NCBI RefSeq assembly: GCF_013363995.1 | Contig: NZ_JABWGO010000001.1 | Location: 2,353,853 to 2,417,852 of the forward strand | Direction: 5' to 3' | Origin: Nonomuraea rhodomycinica | GTDB lineage: Bacteria > Actinomycetota > Actinomycetes > Streptosporangiales > Streptosporangiaceae | DNA: 64,000 nucleotides | Shown: piece after piece, positions 7,546 to 15,452 of the stretch | How the letters are laid out: every line of letters begins with the position of its first letter | Numbering within the stretch: the first letter of the stretch is position 1 | Notes under the pieces: model-generated | What the model was told of the DNA's origin: nothing | What the model saw: the letters and a program-made list of their open reading frames with translations, nothing else | Database searches by the model: none | Position numbers and translations under genes: made by a program

Positions 7546-7945
7546 CGCTGGCCGACACCGCGGCGGCCGTCGGCCCGACCAAGACCGCCGTCGCCTACCA
7601 CTTCCACCCAAGGACCGGCTGGCGGCCGAACTGCTCGCCCCCTGCGCCGACGACGTCATCGCGCTGCTGGGCGCCGAGTTCCCCGACCGCGGGGCGTTCC
7701 TGGACGCGCTGGTCGCCTTCACCGTCCGGCACCGCACCGTGCTACGCCTGGTCATGGAGGACGTCGGCGGGGCCGACGACGCACCACCCGGCTCACCCGG
7801 CGAAGCCATCAGGACCTTCCGCGACGAACTGTTCGCCCGACCGGTCGGCCCGGAACCGGACGCCGCGGCGCGGGTACGCGGCTGGGCGGTGCTGGGAGCG
7901 TTGCAGTGGGCCGTGGTGCACACGACGGACCTGCCGGAGGAGTGA
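7546..7945 (+). pseudogene. Truncated, frameshifted duplicate of the TetR gene at 3924
   Basis: From 7546 to about 7941 the sequence is nearly identical to 4002-4402, with about nine substitutions by eye. One missing C in the tract after CACTTCCACC (near 7608) shifts the frame. The copy begins inside the HTH, so the DNA-binding region is incomplete. It runs into a TGA at 7943 where the parent continues for 13 more codons. It cannot make a working repressor. It is joined at its left to an APH fragment, marking a recombination junction. Confidence 0.85.
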
Positions 7946-8083
7946 TCAGGCGATGCTTGGTGCCGTCCCGTCCTCGATCGACCGGGGACGGACCGCAGCC
8001 CGGGAGAAATGGCGACGAACCGGAGCGTGAAACGCGATACACAAAAGACGAATTCGACCTTTGCGACAGCCCCGCGCACATGA

Positions 8084-8118
8084 CATGCCCTTCCTCGCGG
8101 AGCGCGAGGAAGGGCATG
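8084..8118. terminator. Strong palindromic hairpin (terminator)
   Basis: A perfect 16-bp inverted repeat, CATGCCCTTCCTCGCG with its complement, encloses a three-base GAG loop. It lies about 65 bp downstream of the secreted-protein gene that ends at 8182 on the minus strand and would end that transcript. No T tract is present, so it may also work in both directions. Confidence 0.7.
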
Positions 8119-8181
8119 AACATCGTGTCCGACGGCGCGAATCCTGGCCCAGGGCGTCGCTCGAACGACCCGCCGGACCTT

Positions 8182-8514
8182 CTATGCATTCCACAGGACG
8201 AAGAGGTCGGCGCCGTAGTAGTTGTTGGTGTACCGGCACTCGAACTTGCGCCAGTAAGCGCTCCTGAGACCGTTCTGCCCGTCGACCGAACACCGATCCC
8301 CGGCTACATATCGCAGGTCATCGTAGTAACTGCGGTAGTAGACACACTCGTCACAGCGCACCCAGGTGTCGGGTGACGCGGACGGGGCGTCCATCGCTCG
8401 GGGAGTGCTCGCGACGGCCGTCCCGGGCATGGCCGTGAACGCACCGAGCACCAGTGCCGCCATGGCGGCGACCATTCCGCCGCGGGCCAGGCGAACCCAA
8501 CGTGCGAGCGACAT
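8182..8514 (-). CDS. Small secreted Cys/Tyr-rich protein
   Basis: This 110-aa protein has a Sec signal peptide (MSLARWVRLARGG, a hydrophobic core and AVAS cleavage region). The mature part is Tyr- and Cys-rich: CDECVYYRSYYDDLRY, GDRC and FECRYTNNYYGADLFV. ATG 8514 is preceded by a good AAGGAG. Length, secretion and spacing of aromatics and Cys resemble its neighbour at 8633, and both may derive from the same small extracellular family. The function is unknown. Local GC is below that of the surrounding genes, which suggests transfer. Confidence 0.75.
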   Translation of the reverse strand: MSLARWVRLARGGMVAAMAALVLGAFTAMPGTAVASTPRAMDAPSASPDTWVRCDECVYYRSYYDDLRYVAGDRCSVDGQNGLRSAYWRKFECRYTNNYYGADLFVLWNA

Positions 8515-8632
8515 ACGCGCTCCTTCCAGGTTGATGACACCAGGCACAGATGATGCGCCGGAGAGTTTCGAGGACCGACGAGAGCGCCACTCCAGAGAGC
8601 AAGCAGCCGGACGCTTTCTCAGGAGAGCTCGG

Positions 8633-8986
8633 CTAGCACAGCTGCCCGGCATACCATGCATTGTCGGAGAACAGAAGTGAATCCAGGACCACGTCTGCTC
8701 GTGGACCCACGCACGTGAACGTGTTCGACCTGTTGATCTTGTCGATCTCGACCACGATGTAAGTGTCCCCGCAATGCTTGTACCAGAGATGAGTGGCGTC
8801 TCGGTAGGCGCCACATTGTCTCCCTATCGGAGCCTCAGCGGTACCTGCTCCGCCTTCGCGGTCGACATATGTGGCGATCGTTCCGCCGGCGGCGGACGAC
8901 GCTTGAGCGGCCGGCGCCATAAAAGCGACGCTCGCCACTGCCGCCGCCGCTACGGCGAATCTGGTCGCGGCCTTGAGAAGAGTCAT
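8633..8986 (-). CDS. Small secreted protein, DUF6355-like
   Basis: This 117-aa protein has a Sec signal peptide ending near PAAQAS. The mature domain has CGAYRDATHLWYKHCGD, then IVVEIDKINRSNTFTCVGP and NAWYAGQLC. The spaced CGxY...HCGxT...CVGP...WY pattern recalls DUF6355 proteins, small actinomycete secreted proteins of unknown role that databases often label natural-product related. That family call is from memory of the motif. It is followed on the same strand by another small secreted gene and preceded by a secreted lectin. Confidence 0.7.
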   Translation of the reverse strand: MTLLKAATRFAVAAAAVASVAFMAPAAQASSAAGGTIATYVDREGGAGTAEAPIGRQCGAYRDATHLWYKHCGDTYIVVEIDKINRSNTFTCVGPRADVVLDSLLFSDNAWYAGQLC

Positions 8987-9100
8987 TCATCCCTCACGCA
9001 AGGACAGGCGCCTGAGCGCCGTGCCGATTTCTCTGAAGCACCAGAGGCACCAGCTGCCTCCGAGTACGAGAAGATCCTTTCCACTCGGATCGAGGAGAGC

Positions 9101-9646
9101 TCAGTACCACTTCTGGTAGTCGCCCTGGTTGATCGGGGAAAGGTAGACCGAGCCCTCCCAGTTGCTGTCGAGGGCTTGATCCGACTCCCATTGGATGATG
9201 TGACCGGTGTCGAACAGCCTCCATTTCTGGTAATCGCCGCCATTGCAGGCGAGCGTGTAGACGCTGCCGGTGGCTGAGGTTCCGTCGAGACACTCCTGGC
9301 TCCACGAGTTCACCAGGGATCTGTAATTTCCCCCACCGACCCAAGTCCAGGTCTGGGCGGGACCGTAGTTGCACGGACTCGTGAAAACGTGCCCCACCGC
9401 GCCACCGAACCCCTGCTCCAGGCATCGGTTCGTGGCCTTGTTCCTTACGTAGCCCGCCGCCTGGGCTCCGACGTTCGCCGGCTCCATGGTGAAGCCGGAG
9501 TCGGCCAATGTTGCCTGGGCCGCCGGTGTCAGGGTGACCGGCGCGGCGACCGCGGCACTTGTCGGCGTCGGCGCCAGTCCGGTGCCGGCGGCTGCAGTTG
9601 CCATGACAGCCAGGCTCATCAGCGTGGTGCGAATTCGGTCACGCAT
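9101..9646 (-). CDS. Secreted ricin-type beta-trefoil lectin
   Basis: The 181-aa protein has a Sec signal (about residues 1-32) and one beta-trefoil domain. The Q-x-W signatures QTWTW, QKWRLF and a terminal QKWY mark the repeated subdomains, and ATNRCLEQ and QECLDG supply the matching Cys pairs. Such domains bind galactose- or xylan-type glycans. No catalytic domain is attached, so this is a stand-alone lectin. It ends at the last QxW without extra sequence. It forms a same-strand run with the two small secreted genes. Confidence 0.85.
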   Translation of the reverse strand: MRDRIRTTLMSLAVMATAAAGTGLAPTPTSAAVAAPVTLTPAAQATLADSGFTMEPANVGAQAAGYVRNKATNRCLEQGFGGAVGHVFTSPCNYGPAQTWTWVGGGNYRSLVNSWSQECLDGTSATGSVYTLACNGGDYQKWRLFDTGHIIQWESDQALDSNWEGSVYLSPINQGDYQKWY

Positions 9647-9847
9647 GCTCAGTGAACCCTTTCATCCCGTGGGCCGGCATCAGGCGGTGCCGTCCCTTCT
9701 TCGGAAAGTCGGTCTGCTCACTGTCGCAGGAAGAAATCGCGTGCCGCGAGGCTTGTAAGTTCTGGCTTAACCGTGCCGCTCAGGGCCTTGTGTGACCGCT
9801 CGGCGGCATTCCGTTAAGGCGATTGCGACGCGTATGTGGGGGGGCGG

Positions 9848-10849
9848 ATGCACAGAATTCACTTCACGGCCGACGACCTGGCGCGGGTGCGGGTGGCGCC
9901 GACGTTAGGTCCCATGGCCGAGACCCTGTTCAGCCTGTACGCGCTGCGCGGGCGGGCGGAGGAGACGATGTTCGGTGCGTGGCGCCGCCGGGTGCGCGGC
10001 GGCATCGACTCGCGGTTCGCCGTCCTGGCCGCCATCACCCCCGCGCGACCGCCGAGCTTTGACATGGCCCTGCTCGCCGGGCGGGGCCGCGACCTGGCCG
10101 AGAACGCCGAGACTTTCCTGGCCAGCCCCAGGAAGGCTGTCCGGGCGGAGCTGGATTTCTACGCCGGCCACCACGGCCGGGTGCCGGCCGCGCTGGCCGG
10201 GATCGTCGACACCCTCACCGCCCGGCGGGAGGTGCTGTCCACGGTGGAGGCGTACCATCGTGGCGCTGTCGGGCCGCATTGGCGGGGTATTCGCGCCCAT
10301 CTCGACGCCGAGCGCGCCCAGCGCGGCACGGTCCTGCTCGACCGCGGCGTTGACGGCCTGCTGTCCAGCCTGCACCCGAGCATCCGGTGGTCGCCGCCGA
10401 TCCTCCATGTCGACAGCAGCCAGTTCGACGCTGATTTTCCCCTCAATGGGCGGGGGCTGCTCCTGGTGTCGTCGTTCTTCCTGCGCTTCCCCGCGGTGAT
10501 GTACGAACCGGGCAACCCCGCCGACTGCATCCTGATCTATCCTGCCGCGCTCGGCGTCGACCACGCCGCGAGCATCTGGACGGGCGGCCCGACGACGCGG
10601 GCGCTGGCCAACCTCCTCGGGCGTACCCGCGCGTCGGTGCTCACCGCCATCGCCGACGGCGTGAACACCACCGGCGCCCTGGCCAGGCGCCTGGACGTCT
10701 CCTCGGCGGCCATCAGCCAGCACACCGCCGTGCTGCGCGAGGCCGGCCTGATCACCACACGCCGGCATCACAGCAGTGTCCTGCATCACTCCACCCACGC
10801 CGGTCGAGCCCTCCTCGACCGGCACGACACACCCCGCCCGGCCGCCTGA
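9848..10849 (+). CDS. ArsR/SmtB-type winged-helix regulator with DUF5937-like N-terminus
   Basis: The 333-aa protein starts MHRIHFTADDLARVRVAPTL, the standard opening of the large ArsR-like regulators of actinomycetes. A long domain of unknown fold follows (about residues 1-245). A C-terminal winged helix contains RTRASVLTAIADGV, TTGALARRLDVSSAAISQHT and LREAGLITTRR. ATG 9848 has a GGGGGGG site. The DNA-binding part is intact. These proteins often control neighbouring transporters, but none is adjacent here, so the target is unknown. Confidence 0.8.
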   Translation: MHRIHFTADDLARVRVAPTLGPMAETLFSLYALRGRAEETMFGAWRRRVRGGIDSRFAVLAAITPARPPSFDMALLAGRGRDLAENAETFLASPRKAVRAELDFYAGHHGRVPAALAGIVDTLTARREVLSTVEAYHRGAVGPHWRGIRAHLDAERAQRGTVLLDRGVDGLLSSLHPSIRWSPPILHVDSSQFDADFPLNGRGLLLVSSFFLRFPAVMYEPGNPADCILIYPAALGVDHAASIWTGGPTTRALANLLGRTRASVLTAIADGVNTTGALARRLDVSSAAISQHTAVLREAGLITTRRHHSSVLHHSTHAGRALLDRHDTPRPAA

Positions 10850-11037
10850 CGCCGCATCCAGCACGTTCCCACACGCCCTCGGTTGACCGAGCAGCGCCTC
10901 GTGCAGCGGTTTCCGGTGAGATACCGCGCGGCACCCCAGTACGCGGCTCTGCGTAACGCGGATCTTCCCCCACGGATCGTCCCGGTCATGCGGCCATCTT
11001 CACATGCGCCCACCAAGCCTCTAGCTTGATCATCCGT

Positions 11038-11125
11038 TGGCTCGATCCAAGCGATGACCCGCGTCTGGCCCCACCCGGGACGAGGTCGCCGGGATCACCA
11101 CGTCATGGCACATCCGGTCGACAAC
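11038..11125 (+). pseudogene. Remnant of the unknown gene seen at 5849 (gene X, copy C)
   Basis: GGCTCGATCCAAGCGATG matches the start region of the gene at 5849 (one difference in 18). After an internal deletion, GGGACGAGGTCGCCGGGATC and ACCACGTCATGG match its middle (near 5950-5985). The reading frame is destroyed. It abuts the 3' end of the intact phosphotransferase gene, the same convergent order as the copy at 5.8-6.2 kb. Confidence 0.6.
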
Positions 11126-11131
11126 GAGCCG

Positions 11132-12043
11132 CTACGCCTCGGCCAGGATGCGTTCCAAGGTGCGCCGGCCCAGGCGGCTCATCGCCGGATTGCTGTCGAG
11201 GTAGTACCAGACCAGCCCCATCGCCTGCTGGAACGCCCACGCCTTGCCCCGTTCCCATTCCACGTCGTCGCAGCCGAGCCGTTCCCTGAGCACCTGCCGC
11301 GGCCCGGTCTCCAGCAGGTGCCACGCGCTCACCAGGTCGAGGGCGGGGTCGGCGGGCCCGAAGCCGCCGACGTCGAGGATCCCGCTCAGCCGGCCGTCCG
11401 ACACCAGCACGTTGCCGGGGATCAGATCGCCGTGGGTCATCACGTCCCCCGCCGGGTCGCGGGGCAGGTTCCGCATCTTCGCCCACAGGTCGCGAAGCCG
11501 GTCCACGTCCAGGGGCAGCCGGCCGGCCTCCCGCAGCTCCTCGCTGTGCCTGAGACAGGTCTCCACCCACGCGTCGTGGGTACGCAGGTCGCCCCCTCGG
11601 CCGTCGCCGGAGAAGGTCCGGCCGCGCGTGCCGATCGCGCGCAGGTCGCCGATGAGATCGGCGAGATCGTGGGCGAATCCGGCCGACTCCCCCGGGTCCT
11701 CGTCGGAGGCCACGACACCGGGCAGCCACGTCTGCACCGACCACGGAAGCGGGTAGTCCGCCCCGGGTTCGCCGAGCGCCACCGGCTCGGGCGTCGGGAA
11801 CCGGGTGCGGCCGGCCAGTTCCCGGGCCGCCTCGGCCTCGGTCCTCAGCACGCGCCGGATCGACTCGGCGTCGCCGGGCTGCAGCGGGAGGCGAGCCGCC
11901 AGGTCGTCGCCGATGCGGAAGATGGCGTTGACCGTTCCCTGGGAGGCGACCTTCCTGACGGGCAGCCCGCGCCACTGCGGGAACTGCTCCTCCACCAGCG
12001 CCCGCACCGTGTCGGGCGTCAGCGTCAGCTGGCCGGCGTGCAT
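11132..12043 (-). CDS. Aminoglycoside phosphotransferase (APH)-family kinase
   Basis: The 303-aa protein has the APH/choline-kinase fold. An N-lobe carries VNAIFRIGDDLAARLPL, followed by the catalytic loop VMTHGDLIPGNVLV (Asp and Asn in HGDxxxxN) and the metal site ILDVGGFGPADPALDL. ATG 12043 (MHAGQLTLTPDTV) is chosen because family homology begins there; upstream in-frame starts would only add unrelated residues. Relatives modify aminoglycosides, macrolides or other small hydroxyl compounds, and the substrate cannot be assigned. The AAC(3)-like gene is 112 bp upstream on the same strand. Damaged 3' fragments of related genes occur at 6189 and 7485. Confidence 0.85.
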   Translation of the reverse strand: MHAGQLTLTPDTVRALVEEQFPQWRGLPVRKVASQGTVNAIFRIGDDLAARLPLQPGDAESIRRVLRTEAEAARELAGRTRFPTPEPVALGEPGADYPLPWSVQTWLPGVVASDEDPGESAGFAHDLADLIGDLRAIGTRGRTFSGDGRGGDLRTHDAWVETCLRHSEELREAGRLPLDVDRLRDLWAKMRNLPRDPAGDVMTHGDLIPGNVLVSDGRLSGILDVGGFGPADPALDLVSAWHLLETGPRQVLRERLGCDDVEWERGKAWAFQQAMGLVWYYLDSNPAMSRLGRRTLERILAEA

Positions 12044-12155
12044 CTTCACGCCGGTGAGCGTCCCGCGCCCCGATCCGCGACCGCAACCCGTTTTCGTTCG
12101 CATGACGGTCAGGTCGATCAGGACGCCCGAAGGAGCGACGTCCGCGCATGCGCCG

Positions 12156-13007
12156 TCAGGACCTCCCCAGCTTCTCCTCCATCCAGGCGACGCCGAAGCG
12201 CACCACGTCCCCGGCCTCGAACAGGTGACTGTCCGCCGCGCCCACCAGGCCACGCCGCACCATCCCCGCGGCGATCATCTCCTCGGCGATGACGGCGAAC
12301 GGCCAGCGGCCCTCGGGCACCACGGAGGAGTAGTCGAAGGCCCCGTCCTCCGAGTCGATGTCGCGGAAGCGGCGCCAGACCCGCTCACCGTCCACGAGGA
12401 TCGGCTGCTCGTACTCCACGAACCGCTTGCCCGGCGCGTCGGCCAGCGCCTCGGCGTGGTGCAGCAGGGTGAGCGTGTCCAGCGGGGCGCCCAGCAGCAG
12501 CACCCGGCCCCCGGCGGCGACCAGCCTGGCCAGCGGGCTGCCGGGGCCGTGCGGGTCGTCCCACGGGTGGTCGGCCATCAGCTCGGCGGCCGACGCGCCG
12601 AGGGCGGCGAAGCTCGCGTCCGGATGCCGGCTGCGGACCGCGCCGGGCCGGCGGCGCAGCGCCTCCGGCAGGCGGCCGTTGGCGTGGTCGGCCTCGCTCA
12701 GCTCCGGGTCGTACGCGGGATGCCCCTCGCGCAGGGCCTCCCGCCACGGCCGGGGCCAGCCGGTGAAGTCGTACGGCGGGGCGTCGTTCCAGCCGCAGGT
12801 GACCATGAGGGTGCCGCGCTCCCCCACGACGTCGAGCAGGGCGTCGATGACGGTTCGCGTGCCGCCGGACACGTACCCGATGGCCGACATGCGGGTGTGG
12901 AACATGACGACGTCCCCCTCGGCGAGGCCGAGAGCGGTGAGGTCGCGGGCGATCCGGTCGCGGGTCACCGGGCCGTCGGAGTGCTTGAGCAGCGCCAGCT
13001 CGTCCAT
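12156..13007 (-). CDS. AAC(3)-family aminoglycoside N-acetyltransferase
   Basis: The 283-aa length matches AAC(3). Visible signatures are VTRDRIARDLTALGLAEGD, VMFHTRMSAIGYVSGG, RSRHPDASFAALGASA and VLLLGAPLDTLTLLHHAE, the family's acetyl-CoA and substrate-site blocks. AAC(3) enzymes transfer acetyl to the 3-amino group of 2-deoxystreptamine aminoglycosides. Chromosomal actinomycete members are often of unproven activity. It precedes the APH gene in the same direction, so the two could be co-transcribed. A possible 39-codon leader ORF lies 127 bp upstream. Confidence 0.85.
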   Translation of the reverse strand: MDELALLKHSDGPVTRDRIARDLTALGLAEGDVVMFHTRMSAIGYVSGGTRTVIDALLDVVGERGTLMVTCGWNDAPPYDFTGWPRPWREALREGHPAYDPELSEADHANGRLPEALRRRPGAVRSRHPDASFAALGASAAELMADHPWDDPHGPGSPLARLVAAGGRVLLLGAPLDTLTLLHHAEALADAPGKRFVEYEQPILVDGERVWRRFRDIDSEDGAFDYSSVVPEGRWPFAVIAEEMIAAGMVRRGLVGAADSHLFEAGDVVRFGVAWMEEKLGRS

Positions 13008-13134
13008 GATCGGAAGATATCGGCGGCGCGGACCTCGTGGACAGCGGGTTTCCGCGCCCGCGCACCTGGGGCCCGCAGCGGGAAGCCCGGCGAGGGGGTT
13101 CCCCGCCGAGCCTCTTTCCGGGTCGGGTGCGAGC

Positions 13135-13254
13135 TCAGTGACGGTTGCGGAGCCGGCGGCGCGCGAGTGACGCGCCAGAGCTGTCGTCCTCTGGTGAGCG
13201 ATGAGGATCGAACACCGGCACGTAGGGCAGGCCCAGGTACTTCAGGATAGACAT
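13135..13254 (-). CDS. Possible 39-aa small ORF upstream of AAC(3)
   Basis: An ATG at 13254 has a well-spaced GGAG site (six bases away) and opens MSILKYLGLPYVPVFDPH, with third-position GC high across the first half. It ends with a basic tail (ARRRLRNRH) and a TGA at 13135. It is on the same strand as the AAC(3) and APH genes, and a G/C-rich hairpin (about 13087-13110) lies between it and AAC(3). It could be a leader peptide, a tiny membrane-active peptide or a chance ORF. No family was recognised. Confidence 0.45.
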   Translation of the reverse strand: MSILKYLGLPYVPVFDPHRSPEDDSSGASLARRRLRNRH

Positions 13255-13476
13255 GGTGTTCTCCGTTTGATATCTCTGGCGGGTCCTGGTACCTCCCCCG
13301 CCCTCCTCCGCCACAACACCCCGGCTGTCCCGAGACTGCCCCGGCCGAGGGGGCTGTGACCTGGTTTTTGATGAGCTGAGCCCTGGGCGGGACCCAGGCC
13401 GGTCACCTCCAGCCTGGTTTTGCGGCCCCGCGAGGTCGTTTTGTCGTTCCGGGCTCTCCGGGCGTCCCGGGCGCGT

Positions 13477-14055
13477 TCACGGTGAGGTCGCGAGCGCTCC
13501 GATCGCGAAGTCGATCGCCGTGGCGAGCCTCCGGGGGTCGTGCCCGGCGCGTTCACGCACGCGCAGTCCGAGCACCGTCGTGAACAGCGACTCCACCGCG
13601 GCGTCGACGTCGAGCGCGGCGGGCAGGTCGCCGTCGCGGACGCCGCGGCGCAGCAGTGACGCCAGGGTCGCCCGGGTGACCTCGAACGCCGCCTCGGTCC
13701 GCTCCTGGACCTCGGGGTCGGTGGTGCCGAGTTCGGCGGCCGTGTTGACCACGAAGCAGCCGAGACCGGCGTCGTGGCTGACCATCCAGATCAGCCACGC
13801 GCGCAGGATGTCGAGGCTGGGGCCCGGGGCGTTGAGCTGCTCCTCGGCCTGCGTGGAGTCGGTCGCCCGGTAGTGGTCGAGCGCACGCAGGAACAGGGTG
13901 CGCTTGTCGGTGAAGGTGCGGTAGAGGCTGCTCTGCTTGAGACTGAGCTCGGCGCCCAGGTCGCGGACGGACGTGGCGTTGTACCCGCGACGCCAGAACA
14001 GCCGGGTCGCCCTGGCCACCACGTCCTGCTCGTCGAACTCCCGAGGTCGTGCCAT
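13477..14055 (-). CDS. TetR-family repressor paired with the MFS gene
   Basis: The 192-aa protein begins MARPREFDEQDVVARATRLF and has the HTH block YNATSVRDLGAELSLKQSSL with recognition motif YRTF. The C-terminal part, with CFVVNTAAELGTTDPEVQ, is typical of the TetR_C_16/YxaF-like groups. It is divergent from the MFS gene across 98 bp that hold two copies of the same palindrome, strongly suggesting that it represses both itself and the exporter. Confidence 0.9.
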   Translation of the reverse strand: MARPREFDEQDVVARATRLFWRRGYNATSVRDLGAELSLKQSSLYRTFTDKRTLFLRALDHYRATDSTQAEEQLNAPGPSLDILRAWLIWMVSHDAGLGCFVVNTAAELGTTDPEVQERTEAAFEVTRATLASLLRRGVRDGDLPAALDVDAAVESLFTTVLGLRVRERAGHDPRRLATAIDFAIGALATSP

Positions 14056-14077
14056 GGCGCCACTCTAGCAGAGTTGT

Positions 14078-14091
14078 GGAGCGATCGCTCC
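14078..14091. promoter_or_regulatory. Operator copy 1 for the TetR/MFS pair
   Basis: GGAGCGATCGCTCC is a perfect 14-bp palindrome, 22 bp upstream of the TetR start. It contains GCGATCGC. The identical core recurs 37 bp away at 14115. Confidence 0.75.
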
Positions 14092-14114
14092 CGTATTAGG
14101 GTGTGCCGTTATAC

Positions 14115-14130
14115 GGGAGCGATCGCTCCC
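14115..14130. promoter_or_regulatory. Operator copy 2 for the TetR/MFS pair
   Basis: GGGAGCGATCGCTCCC is a perfect 16-bp palindrome placed 24 bp before the MFS ATG. With the copy at 14078 it brackets the divergent promoters, one operator close to each start. Binding by the adjacent TetR is inferred. Confidence 0.75.
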
Positions 14131-14153
14131 AAATAAGAGAGGAGACCTCCGAC

Positions 14154-15389
14154 ATGACGGCGACCCCATCCATGCCGGCCCAGCCCGCCGCGCCGCCGCC
14201 CCAGCCCGCCGCGCCGCCGCCCCAGCCCGCCGCGCCGGCGAGGAGCCGGTGGCTCGCGGTGTCCGCTGTGGCCTTCGGCACGTTCCTCCTGGTGACGGCC
14301 GAGCAGTTGCCCATCGGGCTGCTCGCTCCGGTCGGATCGGCTCTGTCGGTCTCCGAGGGCGCGGCTGGGCTGATGGTCACGGTCCCCAGCGTCGTCGCCG
14401 CCGTGGCCGCGCCGGTCGTGCCGGTGCTCGTCGGCAGGTTGGACCGCAGGCTCCTGCTCGTCGCCTTGATGGGGCTCATGACGCTCGCCAACGCGGCCTC
14501 CGCCCTGGCGCCGAGCTATCCGCTGCTGATCGCCGCCCGCGTGCTGGTCGGAGTGGCGATCGGCGGCTTCTGGGCGGTCGCCGGCGGCCTGGCGGTCCGG
14601 CTCGTCCCGGCCACGCACGTGCCGCGCGCCACCGCGATCATCTTCGGCGGCGTCGGCGCCGCGAACGTCTTCGGCGTCCCCGTCGGCACGGTGATCGGCG
14701 GGCTGGCGAGCTGGCGGATCGCGTTCGGCGCGCTGGGCGCCCTCGCGCTCGTCGTGCTGGCCGCCCTGCTGGCGGTGCTGCCGCCGCTGGCCGCCGACCG
14801 GCCCGTCAGCCTGGGGCGGTTGGCCGGCCGGCTCCGCGACCGGGGCGTCCTGGTCGGCATCGTGGCGACCTTCCTGATCGTGACCGGCCATTTCTCGGCC
14901 TACACGTTCATCGGCCCGGTGCTGCGGGATCTGTCCGGCATCGACGAGCAGCTCGTCGGGCCGCTGCTGTTCGGATTCGGCGTGGCCGGCATCGCGGGGA
15001 ACTTCGTCGCGGGCGCCGCGGTCGCGAAGCGGCTGCACCGGACGGTCCTCGCCATCACCGTCGCCCTGGCGGTGACCGTGCTGGCCTATCCCGTGGCGGG
15101 GCTCACCGGCGCGGGCGGGGTGGCGCTGCTCGTCGTCTGGGGCCTGGTGTACGGCGGGGTCTCCACGAGCCTCCAGACGTGGATGATCAAGGCCGCGCCC
15201 CGGGCCGTCGAGGAGGCGTCCGCCCTGTGGGTGGCGGTGTTCAACCTCTCGATCGGTCTCGGCGCGCTGGCGGGCGGCGCGATCGTCGACACGCTGCCGC
15301 TCCAGGCCGTCCTGTGGCTGGCCGGCGTGCTCTTCCTCATGGCCGCGCTGGCGGTGTGGAGCGCGCGCCGGAACGCGAGCCTCACGTGA
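14154..15389 (+). CDS. MFS drug/metabolite exporter (AraJ/YdhP-like DHA group)
   Basis: The 411-aa protein has about 12 transmembrane helices. A Pro/Ala-rich cytoplasmic N-terminus (three PPPQPAA-like units) precedes TM1 (WLAVSAVAFGTFLLVTAEQL). The loop GRLDRRLLLVALM and the motif-C-like GGFWAVAGGLAVRLV are typical of the DHA1 arabinose-efflux-like exporters. ATG 14154 follows AGGAG. A TetR gene is divergent with two operators between, so inducible export is likely. The substrate is unknown. The repeat in the N-terminal tail is encoded by a 21-bp tandem DNA repeat (14174-14240). Confidence 0.9.
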   Translation: MTATPSMPAQPAAPPPQPAAPPPQPAAPARSRWLAVSAVAFGTFLLVTAEQLPIGLLAPVGSALSVSEGAAGLMVTVPSVVAAVAAPVVPVLVGRLDRRLLLVALMGLMTLANAASALAPSYPLLIAARVLVGVAIGGFWAVAGGLAVRLVPATHVPRATAIIFGGVGAANVFGVPVGTVIGGLASWRIAFGALGALALVVLAALLAVLPPLAADRPVSLGRLAGRLRDRGVLVGIVATFLIVTGHFSAYTFIGPVLRDLSGIDEQLVGPLLFGFGVAGIAGNFVAGAAVAKRLHRTVLAITVALAVTVLAYPVAGLTGAGGVALLVVWGLVYGGVSTSLQTWMIKAAPRAVEEASALWVAVFNLSIGLGALAGGAIVDTLPLQAVLWLAGVLFLMAALAVWSARRNASLT

Positions 15390-15452
15390 GCCGGGCGCGA
15401 GCCTCAGGTGAGCCGGGCGCGAGCCTCAGGTGAGCCGGGCGCGGGCTCTCAG
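15386..15452. repeat. 22-bp tandem repeat at the MFS 3' end
   Basis: Three copies of GTGAGCCGGGCGCGAGCCTC plus AG lie head to tail; the third is slightly diverged and one base longer. The first includes the MFS stop codon, and the last codons of the gene (GCGAGCCTCAC) match the unit, so the array grew out of the gene end by slippage. It ends beside the stop of the kinase gene. Confidence 0.8.
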
